DNA from: Cyanobacterium stanieri LEGE 03274
Lineage (GTDB): Bacteria; Cyanobacteriota; Cyanobacteriia; Cyanobacteriales; Cyanobacteriaceae
NCBI RefSeq assembly: GCF_015207825.1
Contig: NZ_JADEWC010000003.1
Coordinates: forward strand, 98,724-162,723
DNA: 64,000 nucleotides
Direction of reading: 5' to 3'
Below, piece by piece: positions 17,231 through 26,252 of the stretch. Every line of letters begins with the position of its first letter. Position 1 is the stretch's first letter. Position numbers and translations under genes: made by a program. The notes beneath the pieces are model-generated. The model saw only the letters and a list, made by a program, of their open reading frames with translations. It was not told the DNA's origin and did no database searches.

Positions 17231-17279
17231 GTTCAATTCATTGAATGGTAAACTATTAGCCTTGTAATTCATTACAAGG
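17231..17279 (+). repeat. Dual-palindrome repeat, copy 6 (contains the amidase stop)
   Basis: GTTCAATTCATTGAAT, spacer, then CCTTGTAATTCATTACAAGG (17260-17279). The stop codon of the amidase gene on the minus strand (17272-17274) lies inside the second palindrome. Confidence 0.85.
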
Positions 17280-18681
17280 GGATGGAAGGTTGATATTTTT
17301 GCCATTGTTTGATTTGTTCTAACTGATAAGCTAATTGAAGTAACGTAATCTCATCCTTAGGTTTTCCCACAATTTGAATACCGACGGGTAAACCTTCATC
17401 TGTAAATCCTGTGGGAAGGGCGATCGCCGGTTGTCCCGTAGCATTAAAAGGAGGACAAGGAGCAATCCAATTAATGATATTATTTAAAGTCGCCTCCGAT
17501 GATAAACTAGCCCATTGCCCCACCTTAATAGGAGGTTGGAGATAAGTAGGTAGAATCAGAGCATCAAAATCAGCAAAAAATGCCACAATTTGACGAGAAA
17601 TCACCTGCACTCGGTGAACAGCATTTAAATATTCTCGCAAACTAGGTGCGGTTTCCCTTAACCATTGATTCATCGGATTAAGAATAGTTTCAGGAAAATC
17701 AGCTTGGGCAACACTTCCTTGCCAAATAATCTTAAAAGGTTCAACAATAGTAGAAAAATCAGGACAACCCTCAGAAACCTGATGCCCCATATTAGCAAAA
17801 ATATCCACCACATCCTTTACCTGTTTTTGTAAACAATCATCCGCTTTACCAAAGGGTAATATTTCCGTGGCAAAAGCAATTTTCAAAGATGGAGGATTAT
17901 TCTTCACTAAAGAAGCAAAACCCTCCGAAGGATTTTCCAACCAGTAAGGATCTCCCATAACATAGCCTGATAGAATATCTAACAAAATAGCCCCATCCAT
18001 AACACTACGACTTAAACAACCATGGGTTGCCATTCCTGCTAGGTAATCTCCCACAGGGGCGCTAGAGATTCTTCCCCGAGAAGGCTTTAAACCTACTAAA
18101 CCGCAACAAAAAGCAGGTCCACGCACTGAACCACCACCATCTGACCCATGTACTACAGGAATTAAACCCCCTGCCACGGCCGCGGCTGCCCCTCCACTAG
18201 AACCCCCTGCGGTATATTCGACGTTGTAAGGGTTGCGACAAGGGGGAACACTAGGAGACTCAATATAGGGCAATGAGCCTAATTCTGATGTGGTTGTTTT
18301 ACCTAAAATAATCATCCCTGCTTCTTTGATTTTGGTAACAATGCCACTGTCAAACTCGCTGATATTGTCTTTGATAAAACCATTTCCATAGCCTATGGGC
18401 ATTCCTTTTACGGAGTATAAATCTTTGATGGCGGTGGGAATCCCGAAAAAGGGGGGTAATTCTTGGGTGTTTTTGGTGTTGCCGAGAATTTCTGTTTTCA
18501 GATGGGCATCTTTGATGGCGCTATCGTGGGCGACATGGGCGAAGCTACCTAGTTGGCTATCTATGTTATCAATGCGTTGCAGGTATAGTTGGGTTAATTC
18601 GAGGGGAGAAATTTCTTTTTTATGGATTAGTTTTGCCCATTGGTGGGCGGCGGTGAAAGGGAGGTTATGATTATTTGTCAT
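17272..18681 (-). CDS. Amidase signature-family enzyme
   Basis: 469 residues from ATG 18679-18681. The open frame extends to 18780, but those extra codons lie in a MITE-like repeat and an AT-rich leader. The Ser-cisSer-Lys triad is present: Lys in IPTAIKDLYSVKG, then TAGGSSGGAAAAVAGG, and the nucleophile region GSDGGGSVRGPA. The C-terminus ends LPVGIQIVGKPKDEITLLQLAYQLE, as in amidases and the GatA family. GatA itself is unlikely because no gatB/C is near and the length fits a general amidase. Substrate unknown. The last codons and the stop come from a dual-palindrome repeat. Confidence 0.85.
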   Translation of the reverse strand: MTNNHNLPFTAAHQWAKLIHKKEISPLELTQLYLQRIDNIDSQLGSFAHVAHDSAIKDAHLKTEILGNTKNTQELPPFFGIPTAIKDLYSVKGMPIGYGNGFIKDNISEFDSGIVTKIKEAGMIILGKTTTSELGSLPYIESPSVPPCRNPYNVEYTAGGSSGGAAAAVAGGLIPVVHGSDGGGSVRGPAFCCGLVGLKPSRGRISSAPVGDYLAGMATHGCLSRSVMDGAILLDILSGYVMGDPYWLENPSEGFASLVKNNPPSLKIAFATEILPFGKADDCLQKQVKDVVDIFANMGHQVSEGCPDFSTIVEPFKIIWQGSVAQADFPETILNPMNQWLRETAPSLREYLNAVHRVQVISRQIVAFFADFDALILPTYLQPPIKVGQWASLSSEATLNNIINWIAPCPPFNATGQPAIALPTGFTDEGLPVGIQIVGKPKDEITLLQLAYQLEQIKQWQKYQPSIPL

Positions 18682-19018
18682 GATATTTGATTTATTTTTT
18701 TTAATATAAAATAATCTGAGTTCTGGATAAATTTTATATTCTTGTAAAGGCGTGAATAATTGACAATTGACAATTGACAATGAATAATTAAACTATTTTA
18801 CTCTTACTCCTCATCTCCCATACTCCCCATCTTCCATACTCCCCATCCCCTGCAACCTTTACGGACATACCATGTTACACTCCTACCATACTGACAAATA
18901 CCGACTGAGGTTAAAATAACAGTGCCAGAAAAAATTTACAAAAAATTAACTTATCGTTTCTGTTTCGGGTTGGGATCTACAATATAGGTATGACAGATGA
19001 AATAATGAGGTTTTATTT
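18682..19018. other. Gap between amidase and small ORF
   Basis: 337 bp consisting mostly of MITE-like copy B1, then about 100 bp that presumably contain the promoter of the 68-residue protein. Confidence 0.5.
18708..18920 (+). repeat. MITE-like element, copy B1
   Basis: About 210 bp running from AATCTGAGTTCTGG to CGACTGAGGTTAAAATA; the ends are imperfect inverted repeats (AACCTGAGTT type). Inside are three tandem TTGACAA heptamers (about 18759-18780) and CT-rich CATACTCCCC repeats. It is closely similar to 35034-35231. Confidence 0.75.
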
Positions 19019-19225
19019 ATGACTATTTGGGTAAATGAACAAATTGACGGTTGTGGAATTGTTCAAGCCTGTATTGCTGGAGTTAATAAGGAAGCGGCTG
19101 ATGATTGTCATCGTGATTGGCAGGAAAAGTTAACGGATGATCAACAAAAGCAAGGCTGGAAGGCTGTTTTACGCACTGTTAATAGTTGGGATGATGTGCC
19201 TGTTAATGCTCTCAAATTAAGTTAA
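19019..19225 (+). CDS. Conserved-looking small acidic protein of unknown function
   Basis: 68 residues, soluble, acidic, with three cysteines in a CGIVQACIAGVNKEAADDCH arrangement (about residues 12-31), followed by a helical WQEKLTDDQQKQGWKAVL segment and a short tail. I do not recognise a family. The start is supported by a purine-rich AATGAGG a few bases upstream. A GTTGGGTT/AACCCAAC inverted repeat (19286-19311) lies behind the gene. It is surrounded by its own intergenic DNA on both sides, so it is probably monocistronic. The cysteine spacing could suit a disulfide- or metal-dependent switch, but this is speculation. Confidence 0.7.
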   Translation: MTIWVNEQIDGCGIVQACIAGVNKEAADDCHRDWQEKLTDDQQKQGWKAVLRTVNSWDDVPVNALKLS

Positions 19226-19460
19226 GGTTATGGTTTGGGGTTTATTTTTTCCCCCCATCCTTTTTATTTGTCTTAGAGTCTTTTTGTTGGGTTTCTTTTT
19301 TTTAACCCAACCTTAAGGGTTTTGTTTTATGTAAATATTGTTTTTTGCTAATGTATTTATTGCATGACAATACATAAAATGTATTATGTATGACTAAATA
19401 GGGGAGTGAATTCTTTTAAACTGGGGTAGTTAATAGATGGTATCATAAGCCGAAAAGATA

Positions 19461-20579
19461 ATGTATTTACCCCAACAACGTAATATCCCTTTGGATAATC
19501 TCGAATCATTTTCTTTACATTCTGCCCTGGTGATTTTGGAAAATGGCGATTTTGAGGAGCGATGGGCGATCGCCAAGGTTCTGGTAAAATATGGTGATGA
19601 TGTTATTGAGCCATTAAAAGGAGTAATTCTCGATGAACATCAGGAGAGTGAATATCGTTGGTTTGCCCTTAAAATTATTAGTCAATTAGATAATCCTGAA
19701 ATTGTTTTAATTATTAGTGAGTTATTGGGTATTACGGAGGATGAAGATTTAATAGTTTTAGGTACTCAAATTCTTGCTAGTCAAGGGGAAAGGGCTATTT
19801 CTATTTTAACTTCTCTCCTTGATTCTCCCCAATATCGTCTCTGCGCCACTAAGGCATTAGCCCAAATTCCCCATGGTTTAGTTATTCGACCTTTGCTTTC
19901 TGTGGTTAATGATGATAGTGTACAAATTAGGCAAAGTGCGATCGCCTCTTTGAGCAACTTTGATAACCCTTCCATTATTCCCATCCTAGAAAATGCCCTC
20001 ACCGACTATAATTCAGCTATTAGGAAAGAAGCATTAATAGGGTTAATTAGAAAAAGTAAATATTATTCCCCCTTACAACTAACTAACGTTATCTCCCCTT
20101 ATCTTGAGGATATTGATTTAACAGTATGTCAACAATCAGCCATCTGTTTGAGTCATATTCCTAGTCAACTCACCACAGACATCCTTTTTTCTACCCTCAT
20201 TAAGCCATATACCCCCATTCCCCTTCAAGATACCATCATCAAAGCCCTTGCTTGGCAAGAAACTTCTTACAGTCTTTATGCCCTCGAAAAAGCACTATAT
20301 TTAGTCTCTGAAGAAATATGTTGTGAAATAATAGCCATTTTAGGTAGAATAAATAAACCAAAAATAAAAGAAATTATTACCAAAATAACCTTAAAATTTT
20401 ATCGTAACCATGAGTTAGCAAAAAAATCAGATCTTATTATCCAAAATCTTTGTTATACATGGCAACAGATGGAAGCTAAAGAATCGGTTGATATTCTCAT
20501 AAATATTGTTAATATAGGGGACGAAAAAAGCAAAATTTATGCTCAGTCAGCCCTACAACAATTAAATAAAATTACCTAA
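19461..20579 (+). CDS. HEAT-repeat protein
   Basis: 372 residues made of successive helical pairs of 30-35 residues; examples are the repeats around RWAIAKVLVKYGDDVIEPL, RPLLSVVNDDSVQIRQSAIA and NPSIIPILENALTDYNSAIR. The pattern covers nearly the whole chain, with no catalytic domain. In cyanobacteria HEAT/PBS-lyase proteins include phycobilisome lyases, but the CpcE/F-type signatures are not evident, so a general scaffold or protein-interaction role is safer. The gene lies 65 bp ahead of the TrpD-like gene on the same strand and may share its transcript. Confidence 0.75.
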   Translation: MYLPQQRNIPLDNLESFSLHSALVILENGDFEERWAIAKVLVKYGDDVIEPLKGVILDEHQESEYRWFALKIISQLDNPEIVLIISELLGITEDEDLIVLGTQILASQGERAISILTSLLDSPQYRLCATKALAQIPHGLVIRPLLSVVNDDSVQIRQSAIASLSNFDNPSIIPILENALTDYNSAIRKEALIGLIRKSKYYSPLQLTNVISPYLEDIDLTVCQQSAICLSHIPSQLTTDILFSTLIKPYTPIPLQDTIIKALAWQETSYSLYALEKALYLVSEEICCEIIAILGRINKPKIKEIITKITLKFYRNHELAKKSDLIIQNLCYTWQQMEAKESVDILINIVNIGDEKSKIYAQSALQQLNKIT

Positions 20580-20644
20580 ATAGATTAAAATAAATTCATT
20601 GTCTTATCCATAGACAAACCCTAATTTTAACTAAATCCATCATA

Positions 20645-21697
20645 ATGAGCGCAGAATTCAGAGAATTATTAAAAAAGGTTGGTAGTGGAGCGCATACCCA
20701 CAAAAATTTAACCAGAGAAGAAGCCCATCAAGCCGCCACAATGATGTTAACAGGGGAAGCTACCCCCGCCCAAATCGGTGCTTTTCTGATTGCTCATCGT
20801 ATTAAACGCCCCACAGGTATCGAATTAGCTGGAATGCTTGATGCTTACAGTGACTTGGGTGCAAAATTAAATACTATACCCCATATCTCTTATCCTCTCA
20901 CAATTCTGGGAATACCCTACGACGGGCGATCGCGCACTGCCCCCATATCACCCATTACAGCCCTTATTTTAGCTTGTCATAACATTCCAGTATTGATGCA
21001 CGGAGGGAAAACCATGCCCACCAAATATGGATTACCCCTCATTGAAATTTGGCAAAACTTAGGAGTAAATTTAACTCAATTAAGCATCGAAAAAGCTCAA
21101 AATTTATTGGAAGAAACTAACTTTTCTTTCCTTTATTTACCAGAACATTTTCCCCTTGCAAATAAACTGGTACAATACCGAGAAGAAATTGGTAAACGTC
21201 CTCCCCTAGCAACCCTAGAATTAATCTGGCAACCCTACACAGGCAACAGTCATTTGATAGCTGGTTTTGTCCATCCTCCCACCGAAAAAATGATTAGGGA
21301 AGCTCTAAAAATAAGAGGAATAGAACAATTTACGCTCATTAAAGGTTTAGAGGGTAGCCCAGATTTAAAGTTAGGACAAACTACCATTATTTGTGTCAAT
21401 AATACTCAGAGGGAGGAGGGTTATGAGTATCTTAAAATTCATCCTGAAGAGTTTAATTTGAGTCGTGAAGATGTGGACTTAAAGGATTATGAAAGTTATT
21501 ATCAAGAGGTAAACAAATTATTGCAAGGACAACAATCAATTTTATCTGATAGTGTTATCTTAAATGGTGGGTTTTATCTTTGGCGTTGTGGTTTTTCATC
21601 TTCTTTAAAAGATGGCATTGATACTGTTATAAATTTATTGGATACTGATAAATTATTCACTAAATTAGAGGAAATAAAAGCAGTTTTAAATAGTTAA
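20645..21697 (+). CDS. TrpD2-type anthranilate phosphoribosyltransferase family protein
   Basis: 350 residues. The N-terminal helical domain (NLTREEAHQAATMMLTGEATPAQIGAFLIAHRIKRPTGIELAG) is that of the TrpD/nucleoside phosphorylase class III superfamily. The PRPP-binding loop, normally GTGGDG, reads LGIPYDGRSRTAPISP, and the downstream part keeps VLMHGGKTMPTKYG. This combination marks the TrpD2 (YbiB-like) group, whose members bind nucleic acid and lack anthranilate transferase activity. I therefore do not call it trpD. The stop is followed within ten bases by a dual-palindrome repeat. Confidence 0.8.
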   Translation: MSAEFRELLKKVGSGAHTHKNLTREEAHQAATMMLTGEATPAQIGAFLIAHRIKRPTGIELAGMLDAYSDLGAKLNTIPHISYPLTILGIPYDGRSRTAPISPITALILACHNIPVLMHGGKTMPTKYGLPLIEIWQNLGVNLTQLSIEKAQNLLEETNFSFLYLPEHFPLANKLVQYREEIGKRPPLATLELIWQPYTGNSHLIAGFVHPPTEKMIREALKIRGIEQFTLIKGLEGSPDLKLGQTTIICVNNTQREEGYEYLKIHPEEFNLSREDVDLKDYESYYQEVNKLLQGQQSILSDSVILNGGFYLWRCGFSSSLKDGIDTVINLLDTDKLFTKLEEIKAVLNS

Positions 21698-21700
21698 AAT

Positions 21701-21748
21701 CTTGTAATAAATTACACAGCTATTAGATAAAGTTCAATTTATTGAACT
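21701..21748 (-). repeat. Dual-palindrome repeat, copy 7 (inverted)
   Basis: CTTGTAATAAATTACACAG, GCTATTAGATAA, then AGTTCAATTTATTGAACT, four bases after the TrpD2-like stop. Confidence 0.8.
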
Positions 21749-21787
21749 ACTACTATTTTAAAATGTTTCTAGTTATATTAAATATCA

Positions 21788-21835
21788 CCGTGTAATAAAT
21801 TCCACGGCTACTAGATAACGTTCAATAAATTGAAC
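21788..21835 (-). repeat. Dual-palindrome repeat, copy 8 (inverted)
   Basis: CCGTGTAATAAATTCCACGG, spacer GCTACTAGATAAC, then GTTCAATAAATTGAAC. Copies 7 and 8 form a tandem pair; each is followed by ACTATTTTAAAATGTTTCTAG. Confidence 0.85.
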
Positions 21836-21895
21836 TACTATTTTAAAATGTTTCTAGCCTATTAATAAATATAATATTATTAAATAGATATAATA

Positions 21896-23179
21896 ATGAA
21901 TAATAAATATTGGTTAAAAAATGCTCATATTCCTTTAGATTTAATTGATAATACTGCAGTTAAATTTGAACAACAAACAAAAGAAGGTTTAGTGCTTTGT
22001 GATATTGAAATTGAAGGGGAAAAGATCAAACAAATTATTCGGGCCAGTGATAAAACTGAGGGTAAGGATTTAAAAAAAGGTATTGTTTTACCTTGTTTTC
22101 TGGATATTCATACTCATTTAGATAAAGGGCATATTTATCAACGTTCTCCTAATTTAAAAGGGGATTTTGAAACGGCTTTAAAAATGGCGAGAAGTGATGC
22201 TCAATATTGGACGCAAGAAGAAGTTTATCAGAGGATGAATTTCGGTTTAAAATGTAGTTATGCCCATGGTGCGATCGCCCTTAGAACCCATTTAGACTGT
22301 TATAGTTATGATGATTTTATTAGTGTCGATATTTGGAAACAACTACAAAAAGAATGGCAAAATAAACTAACAATTCAAGCAGTATCCCTCGTTAGTTTAG
22401 ATTATTTTCTCACCCCTGATGGAACAAAACTAGCCGATAAAATGGCAGAAAAAGAAGGTATTTTGGGGGGAGTTGCCTATATGAATAAAGACATAGATAA
22501 ACAGATTGAAAAAGTATTTCAACTCGCCATAGAGCGCAATTTAGACTTAGATTTTCATGCCGACGAAAATAACGAAATTAATTCCATTTGCTTACAAAAA
22601 ATAGCAGAAACTGCTATTAACATGAACTATCAAGGTAACATAATCTGTGGGCATTGTTGCAGTTTAGCAGTACAACCTCCAGAAGTGGTAAAAAAAACCA
22701 TCGAATTAGTAAAAGAAGCTAATATAAGTATCGTTAGTTTGCCCATGTGTAACCTCTATTTGCAAGATAGACAGGAAGAAACTACCCCCTTTTGGCGTGG
22801 GGTGACGAGGGTAAAAGAGTTGAAACAGGGGGGGCTTGATGTGGCTTTTGCCAGTGATAATTGTCGAGATCCTTTTTATGGTTTTGGTGATCATGATATG
22901 TTAGAAGTATTTACCCAGTCCGTGCGCATTACTCACCTAGACACTCCTTATAGCGACTGGATCACCTCTGTAACCAAAACTCCAGCAAAAATGATCAAAT
23001 TACCTCACCTCGGCAAAATAAGCGTAGGAAGTACCGCAGATTTAATCCTTTTTAAAGGTCGTTATTTTAGTGAATTATTGTCACGAAATCAGTGCGATCG
23101 CACCTTAATAAGAAATGGTAAAATAGTGGATACTCAACTGCCTGATTATGAAGAATTAGATCAGTTTATTGACGGTTAA
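21896..23179 (+). CDS. Cytosine deaminase-like amidohydrolase
   Basis: 427 residues with amidohydrolase metal-site motifs in order: LDIHTHLDKGHI (near residue 76), ALRTHLDC, DFHADENNE, IICGHCCSLA and VAFASDNCRDPFYGFGDHD. This arrangement (HTHLD, H-x-DE, GH, SDN) matches the CodA/cytosine deaminase branch, which converts cytosine to uracil or acts on related N-heterocycles in pyrimidine salvage. The C-terminus ends SVGSTADLILFKGRYFSELL, the usual closing beta sandwich. It stands alone behind the tandem repeat pair 7/8. Substrate is inferred from family resemblance. Confidence 0.75.
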   Translation: MNNKYWLKNAHIPLDLIDNTAVKFEQQTKEGLVLCDIEIEGEKIKQIIRASDKTEGKDLKKGIVLPCFLDIHTHLDKGHIYQRSPNLKGDFETALKMARSDAQYWTQEEVYQRMNFGLKCSYAHGAIALRTHLDCYSYDDFISVDIWKQLQKEWQNKLTIQAVSLVSLDYFLTPDGTKLADKMAEKEGILGGVAYMNKDIDKQIEKVFQLAIERNLDLDFHADENNEINSICLQKIAETAINMNYQGNIICGHCCSLAVQPPEVVKKTIELVKEANISIVSLPMCNLYLQDRQEETTPFWRGVTRVKELKQGGLDVAFASDNCRDPFYGFGDHDMLEVFTQSVRITHLDTPYSDWITSVTKTPAKMIKLPHLGKISVGSTADLILFKGRYFSELLSRNQCDRTLIRNGKIVDTQLPDYEELDQFIDG

Positions 23180-23266
23180 AAATAACATTTAAGGTGTGCT
23201 GAAAAAAAATCAAATTTTTCTTAAAATATATGTTGATTAATCATCAAGGAATAATTAATTTTATTA

Positions 23267-23695
23267 TTAAATAATCTTATTTATTTCCTTTAAAAACTCA
23301 TCCATATTAATAATAGGACAAATAAAATTATCATCAATAGATAATAAATCTTTATCCCCTGTTACTAAATAATCAGCATTTGCCACTTTCGCCAAAAGCA
23401 AAAACTTCTCATCAAAAATATCTCTACATTTAGGGATACTCGGTAAATCAAGGGGTATTTTCACCGTCTCACAATAGGGTAAATAATCTGATAATAAATC
23501 TTCTTGTTCAGTTTTGGTTAATTTAAATTTAGGATAAGCTAAAACTCTAATTAATTCAGTAGTTGTTGTCCTAGAAATTAAGGGAGTAACTTTCTTACTT
23601 TGCCAAAACAAACGTAATTGAGCAACTTTTCCCCCAAATACTAAAGCCGATAGCACTAAATTCGTATCGATTACCACTCGTAACCTATTATTCAT
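23267..23695 (-). CDS. PIN-domain toxin (VapC-like)
   Basis: About 142 residues from the ATG at 23693-23695, whose first base pairs with the antitoxin stop (TAATG); an ATG 15 bases upstream is possible. The PIN fold is clear: RVVIDTNLVLSALVFGGK with the first Asp, DIFDEKFLLLAKVANADYLVTGDKDLL with the other acidic residues. It belongs to the 'putative toxin component, PIN family' group of ribonucleases. The overlap with an AbrB-type antitoxin gene supports a working toxin-antitoxin pair, unlike the frameshifted PIN gene near 9.0 kb. Confidence 0.88.
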   Translation of the reverse strand: MNNRLRVVIDTNLVLSALVFGGKVAQLRLFWQSKKVTPLISRTTTTELIRVLAYPKFKLTKTEQEDLLSDYLPYCETVKIPLDLPSIPKCRDIFDEKFLLLAKVANADYLVTGDKDLLSIDDNFICPIINMDEFLKEINKII

Positions 23696-23913
23696 TATTG
23701 CCTTGCCCATGAAACAGCATCAGCAATGTCTTCTTCTGTTATATCTAACTCTGCTAACTTAGCCCTTACTCCATCCGCACGTTGAATCTTGACAGGAGTT
23801 AAAATTATTTGTCCATTCTCTACCTTCACATCAAAATATTCCACAGCGCCAATTTCTTGGGTTATTCGTTTTGGTAGTGTTAGTTGATTTTTCGTTGTTA
23901 ATTTGGCTAACAT
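23695..23913 (-). CDS. AbrB/MazE-type antitoxin
   Basis: 72 residues. The swapped-hairpin DNA-binding start LAKLTTKNQLTLPKRITQEIG matches SpoVT/AbrB proteins (T-x-K-x-Q-x-T-L-P). It is followed by VENGQIILTPVKIQ and a C-terminal helix (residues about 45-72) likely to contact the toxin. Its TAA overlaps the start of the PIN toxin gene. As in related modules it probably represses its own promoter in the AT-rich region upstream (23914-24157). Confidence 0.88.
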   Translation of the reverse strand: MLAKLTTKNQLTLPKRITQEIGAVEYFDVKVENGQIILTPVKIQRADGVRAKLAELDITEEDIADAVSWARQ

Positions 23914-24157
23914 TTTGGCTTTTTTTTATTTCTTACTATCTAAAACTAATTATAACAATGAGGTAAGATTTCTTTACTTTTTAGTTAAACTTATATTTTC
24001 CCCAGAATACAAAGATTTATTCTTCATTACCTATTTCCCTAACTTGATACGGTAAACCACATCTTGAAAGGGATAGATAAGTTGTGACATGATAAAAACT
24101 AGCCACAATCAACAGGCTGTTATAGTTATCGGATAAAAAATTAAACAAAAATCACCT

Positions 24158-26116
24158 ATGAGTAACGTAGTAGAAAAAGGTAATATTTCCATCCATACCG
24201 AGAATATATTTCCTATTATCAAAAAATCCCTCTACACTGACCATGAAATTTTCTTAAGGGAATTAATCTCTAACTCTGTGGATGCTATTTCTAAGGCAAA
24301 AATGGCATCTCTGGCGGGGGAATTTAGTACAGATTTACCAGAGCCTGAAATTACCCTATCCATCGATAAGGAGAAAAAAACCCTTTCTATTAGTGACAAT
24401 GGTATTGGGATGACGGTGGAGGAAGTGAAAAAATATATTAACCAGGTAGCTTTTTCCAGCGCTGAGGATTTTATTACCAAATATGGCAAAACCGCTAATG
24501 ATTTAATCGGGCATTTTGGTTTGGGTTTCTATTCTGCTTTTATGGTAGCCAAACAAGTGGAAATCGACACCCTATCATACCGTAATGGTGCAACCCCTGT
24601 CCATTGGAGTTGTGATGGTTCACCTGAGTTTGAATTAAGTGAATCTTCTCGCACTACCCCCGGCACGACTATTACTTTAACGGTGTTGGATGAGGAGACG
24701 GAGTATTTAGAGGAAGCAAGAGTAAAAAATCTGGTTAAAAAGTATTCTGATTTTGTCCCTGTGGCGATTAAGATGAATGGGGAAACTGTTAACCGTCAAA
24801 AAGCCCTTTGGAAGGAGTCTCCCCAAAATCTTACGGATGAGGATTATTTAGAATTTTATCGTTATCTTTATCCTTTTCAAGAAGATCCTTTATTATGGGT
24901 ACATCTAAATACTGATTATCCTTTTTTGCTCAATGGTATTCTATATTTCCCTAAATTACGACCTGATGTGGATGTGACTAAGGGTCATATTAAGTTATTC
25001 TGTAATCAGGTATTTGTTAGTGATCATTGTGAAGAGGTTATCCCCGAATTTCTGATGCCTTTACGGGGGGTAATTGATAGCCCTGATATTCCCCTTAATG
25101 TGTCTCGTAGTGCGTTGACTAACCATCGCACTGTCAGAAGAATTGCTGATTTTATTACCAAGAAGGTGGGCGATCGCCTCAAGTCGTTATACAATGATAA
25201 TAAATCAGAATATATCCGTTGTTGGGAAGACGTTGGCACATTCGTTAAATATGGTGCCTTGAGAGACGAGAAATTCAAAAAACAAGTCGAAGACTTAATC
25301 ATCTATCGCACCACCTACCAAGCCGATAAAAACGCCGAAAAACCCAAAGTAGAAATCGACTCAGGGGATGACGCATGGGCAGAGGTTAAAGAAGATGACA
25401 ATCAACCCTTTACCACCCTCACAGAATACCTCGAAAGAAATAAAGAAAAACACGAAAACAACGTCTTTTATTGCACCAATCCCCAAACCCAAAGCACCTA
25501 CGTTGACTTGTACAAAAATCAAGGCATCGAAGTGTTATTCATGGATTCCTTTATCGATACCAACTACTTTATCCCTTTCCTCGAAAGGGAATACAACGAA
25601 GTTAAATTCTCTCGGGTTGACTCTGAATTAGATTCTAACCTCGTCGAAGAAGACAAAGCCAGTGATATTGTTAACCCCACCACCAATAAAACTCGCTCAG
25701 AGGAAATCAAAGAAATGTTTGAAACGGCTATCAATAAGCCCAAAGTAAACATCAAAACTCAATCCCTCAAAGCCGAATCCCAAGAAGAAACGCCCCCCGC
25801 CATGGTATTGTTACCCGAAGCCATGCGCCGCCTCCAAGAGATGACAGCTATGATGCAACAAAGGGAAATGAAATTCCCCGATGAGCATATGTTGGTGATT
25901 AATACCTCCCATCCCCTCATCGAAAATATCTATCAACTCAATAAAGGCACTATTATCCAAGGTAGTGGAGAATCCACCACCAAAGAGATGGTTAACATGA
26001 TGTGTCAACACGTCTATGATTTGGCTTTGATGGCACAAAGGGCTTTTGATGCGGAAGGAATGACTGCTTTTGTAGAACGTTCCAACAATGTTTTAACTAA
26101 GTTAACTAAGCGTTAA
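24158..26116 (+). CDS. htpG: HSP90 chaperone HtpG
   Basis: 652 residues, full length. The GHKL ATPase domain begins GNISIHTENIFPIIKKSLY and carries FLRELISNSVDAISK, ISDNGIGM and LIGHFGLGFYSAFMVA. The middle domain includes LPLNVSRSALTNHR in its family form (IPLNVSRSALTNHRTVRRIA). The C-terminal dimerisation part follows a charged stretch (about 520-560). It is an ATP-dependent cytosolic chaperone that in cyanobacteria helps with heat and light stress. No CIRCE element was seen upstream. Behind it is a GGTGGGC hairpin, then a dual-palindrome repeat. Confidence 0.97.
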   Translation: MSNVVEKGNISIHTENIFPIIKKSLYTDHEIFLRELISNSVDAISKAKMASLAGEFSTDLPEPEITLSIDKEKKTLSISDNGIGMTVEEVKKYINQVAFSSAEDFITKYGKTANDLIGHFGLGFYSAFMVAKQVEIDTLSYRNGATPVHWSCDGSPEFELSESSRTTPGTTITLTVLDEETEYLEEARVKNLVKKYSDFVPVAIKMNGETVNRQKALWKESPQNLTDEDYLEFYRYLYPFQEDPLLWVHLNTDYPFLLNGILYFPKLRPDVDVTKGHIKLFCNQVFVSDHCEEVIPEFLMPLRGVIDSPDIPLNVSRSALTNHRTVRRIADFITKKVGDRLKSLYNDNKSEYIRCWEDVGTFVKYGALRDEKFKKQVEDLIIYRTTYQADKNAEKPKVEIDSGDDAWAEVKEDDNQPFTTLTEYLERNKEKHENNVFYCTNPQTQSTYVDLYKNQGIEVLFMDSFIDTNYFIPFLEREYNEVKFSRVDSELDSNLVEEDKASDIVNPTTNKTRSEEIKEMFETAINKPKVNIKTQSLKAESQEETPPAMVLLPEAMRRLQEMTAMMQQREMKFPDEHMLVINTSHPLIENIYQLNKGTIIQGSGESTTKEMVNMMCQHVYDLALMAQRAFDAEGMTAFVERSNNVLTKLTKR

Positions 26117-26127
26117 GATGATATTAA

Positions 26128-26144
26128 GGTGGGCATTGCCCACT
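26128..26144. repeat. GGTGGGC hairpin after htpG
   Basis: GGTGGGCATTGCCCACT, eleven bases after the stop. Similar hairpins follow sat, the DUF3122 gene and atpA. No T tract follows, so it is not a classical terminator. Confidence 0.6.
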
Positions 26145-26157
26145 ATTTATTATCTTA

Positions 26158-26202
26158 GTTCAATTTATTGAACGAACTACCGTTAGCCCTGTAATTACAC
26201 GG
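26158..26202 (+). repeat. Dual-palindrome repeat, copy 9 (deleted second loop)
   Basis: GTTCAATTTATTGAAC, spacer, then CCCTGTAATTACACGG, in which the central bases of the second palindrome are missing. The long tail (to about 26253) matches that of copy 5 and runs into the stop codon of the M61 peptidase gene. Confidence 0.8.
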
Positions 26203-26252
26203 TGGGGCGGCGAAAATAAAATCTATTTACAACTGATTACCCCAACTTGATA

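Noticed and set aside
18395..18670. 91-residue frame opposite the amidase
   Set aside because: Shadow of a conserved coding region with clear catalytic motifs on the other strand.
18682..18780. Extended N-terminus of the amidase (MSIVNCQLF...)
   Set aside because: The codons come from TTGACAA repeats of a MITE-like element; the ATG at 18681 begins the family-like sequence.
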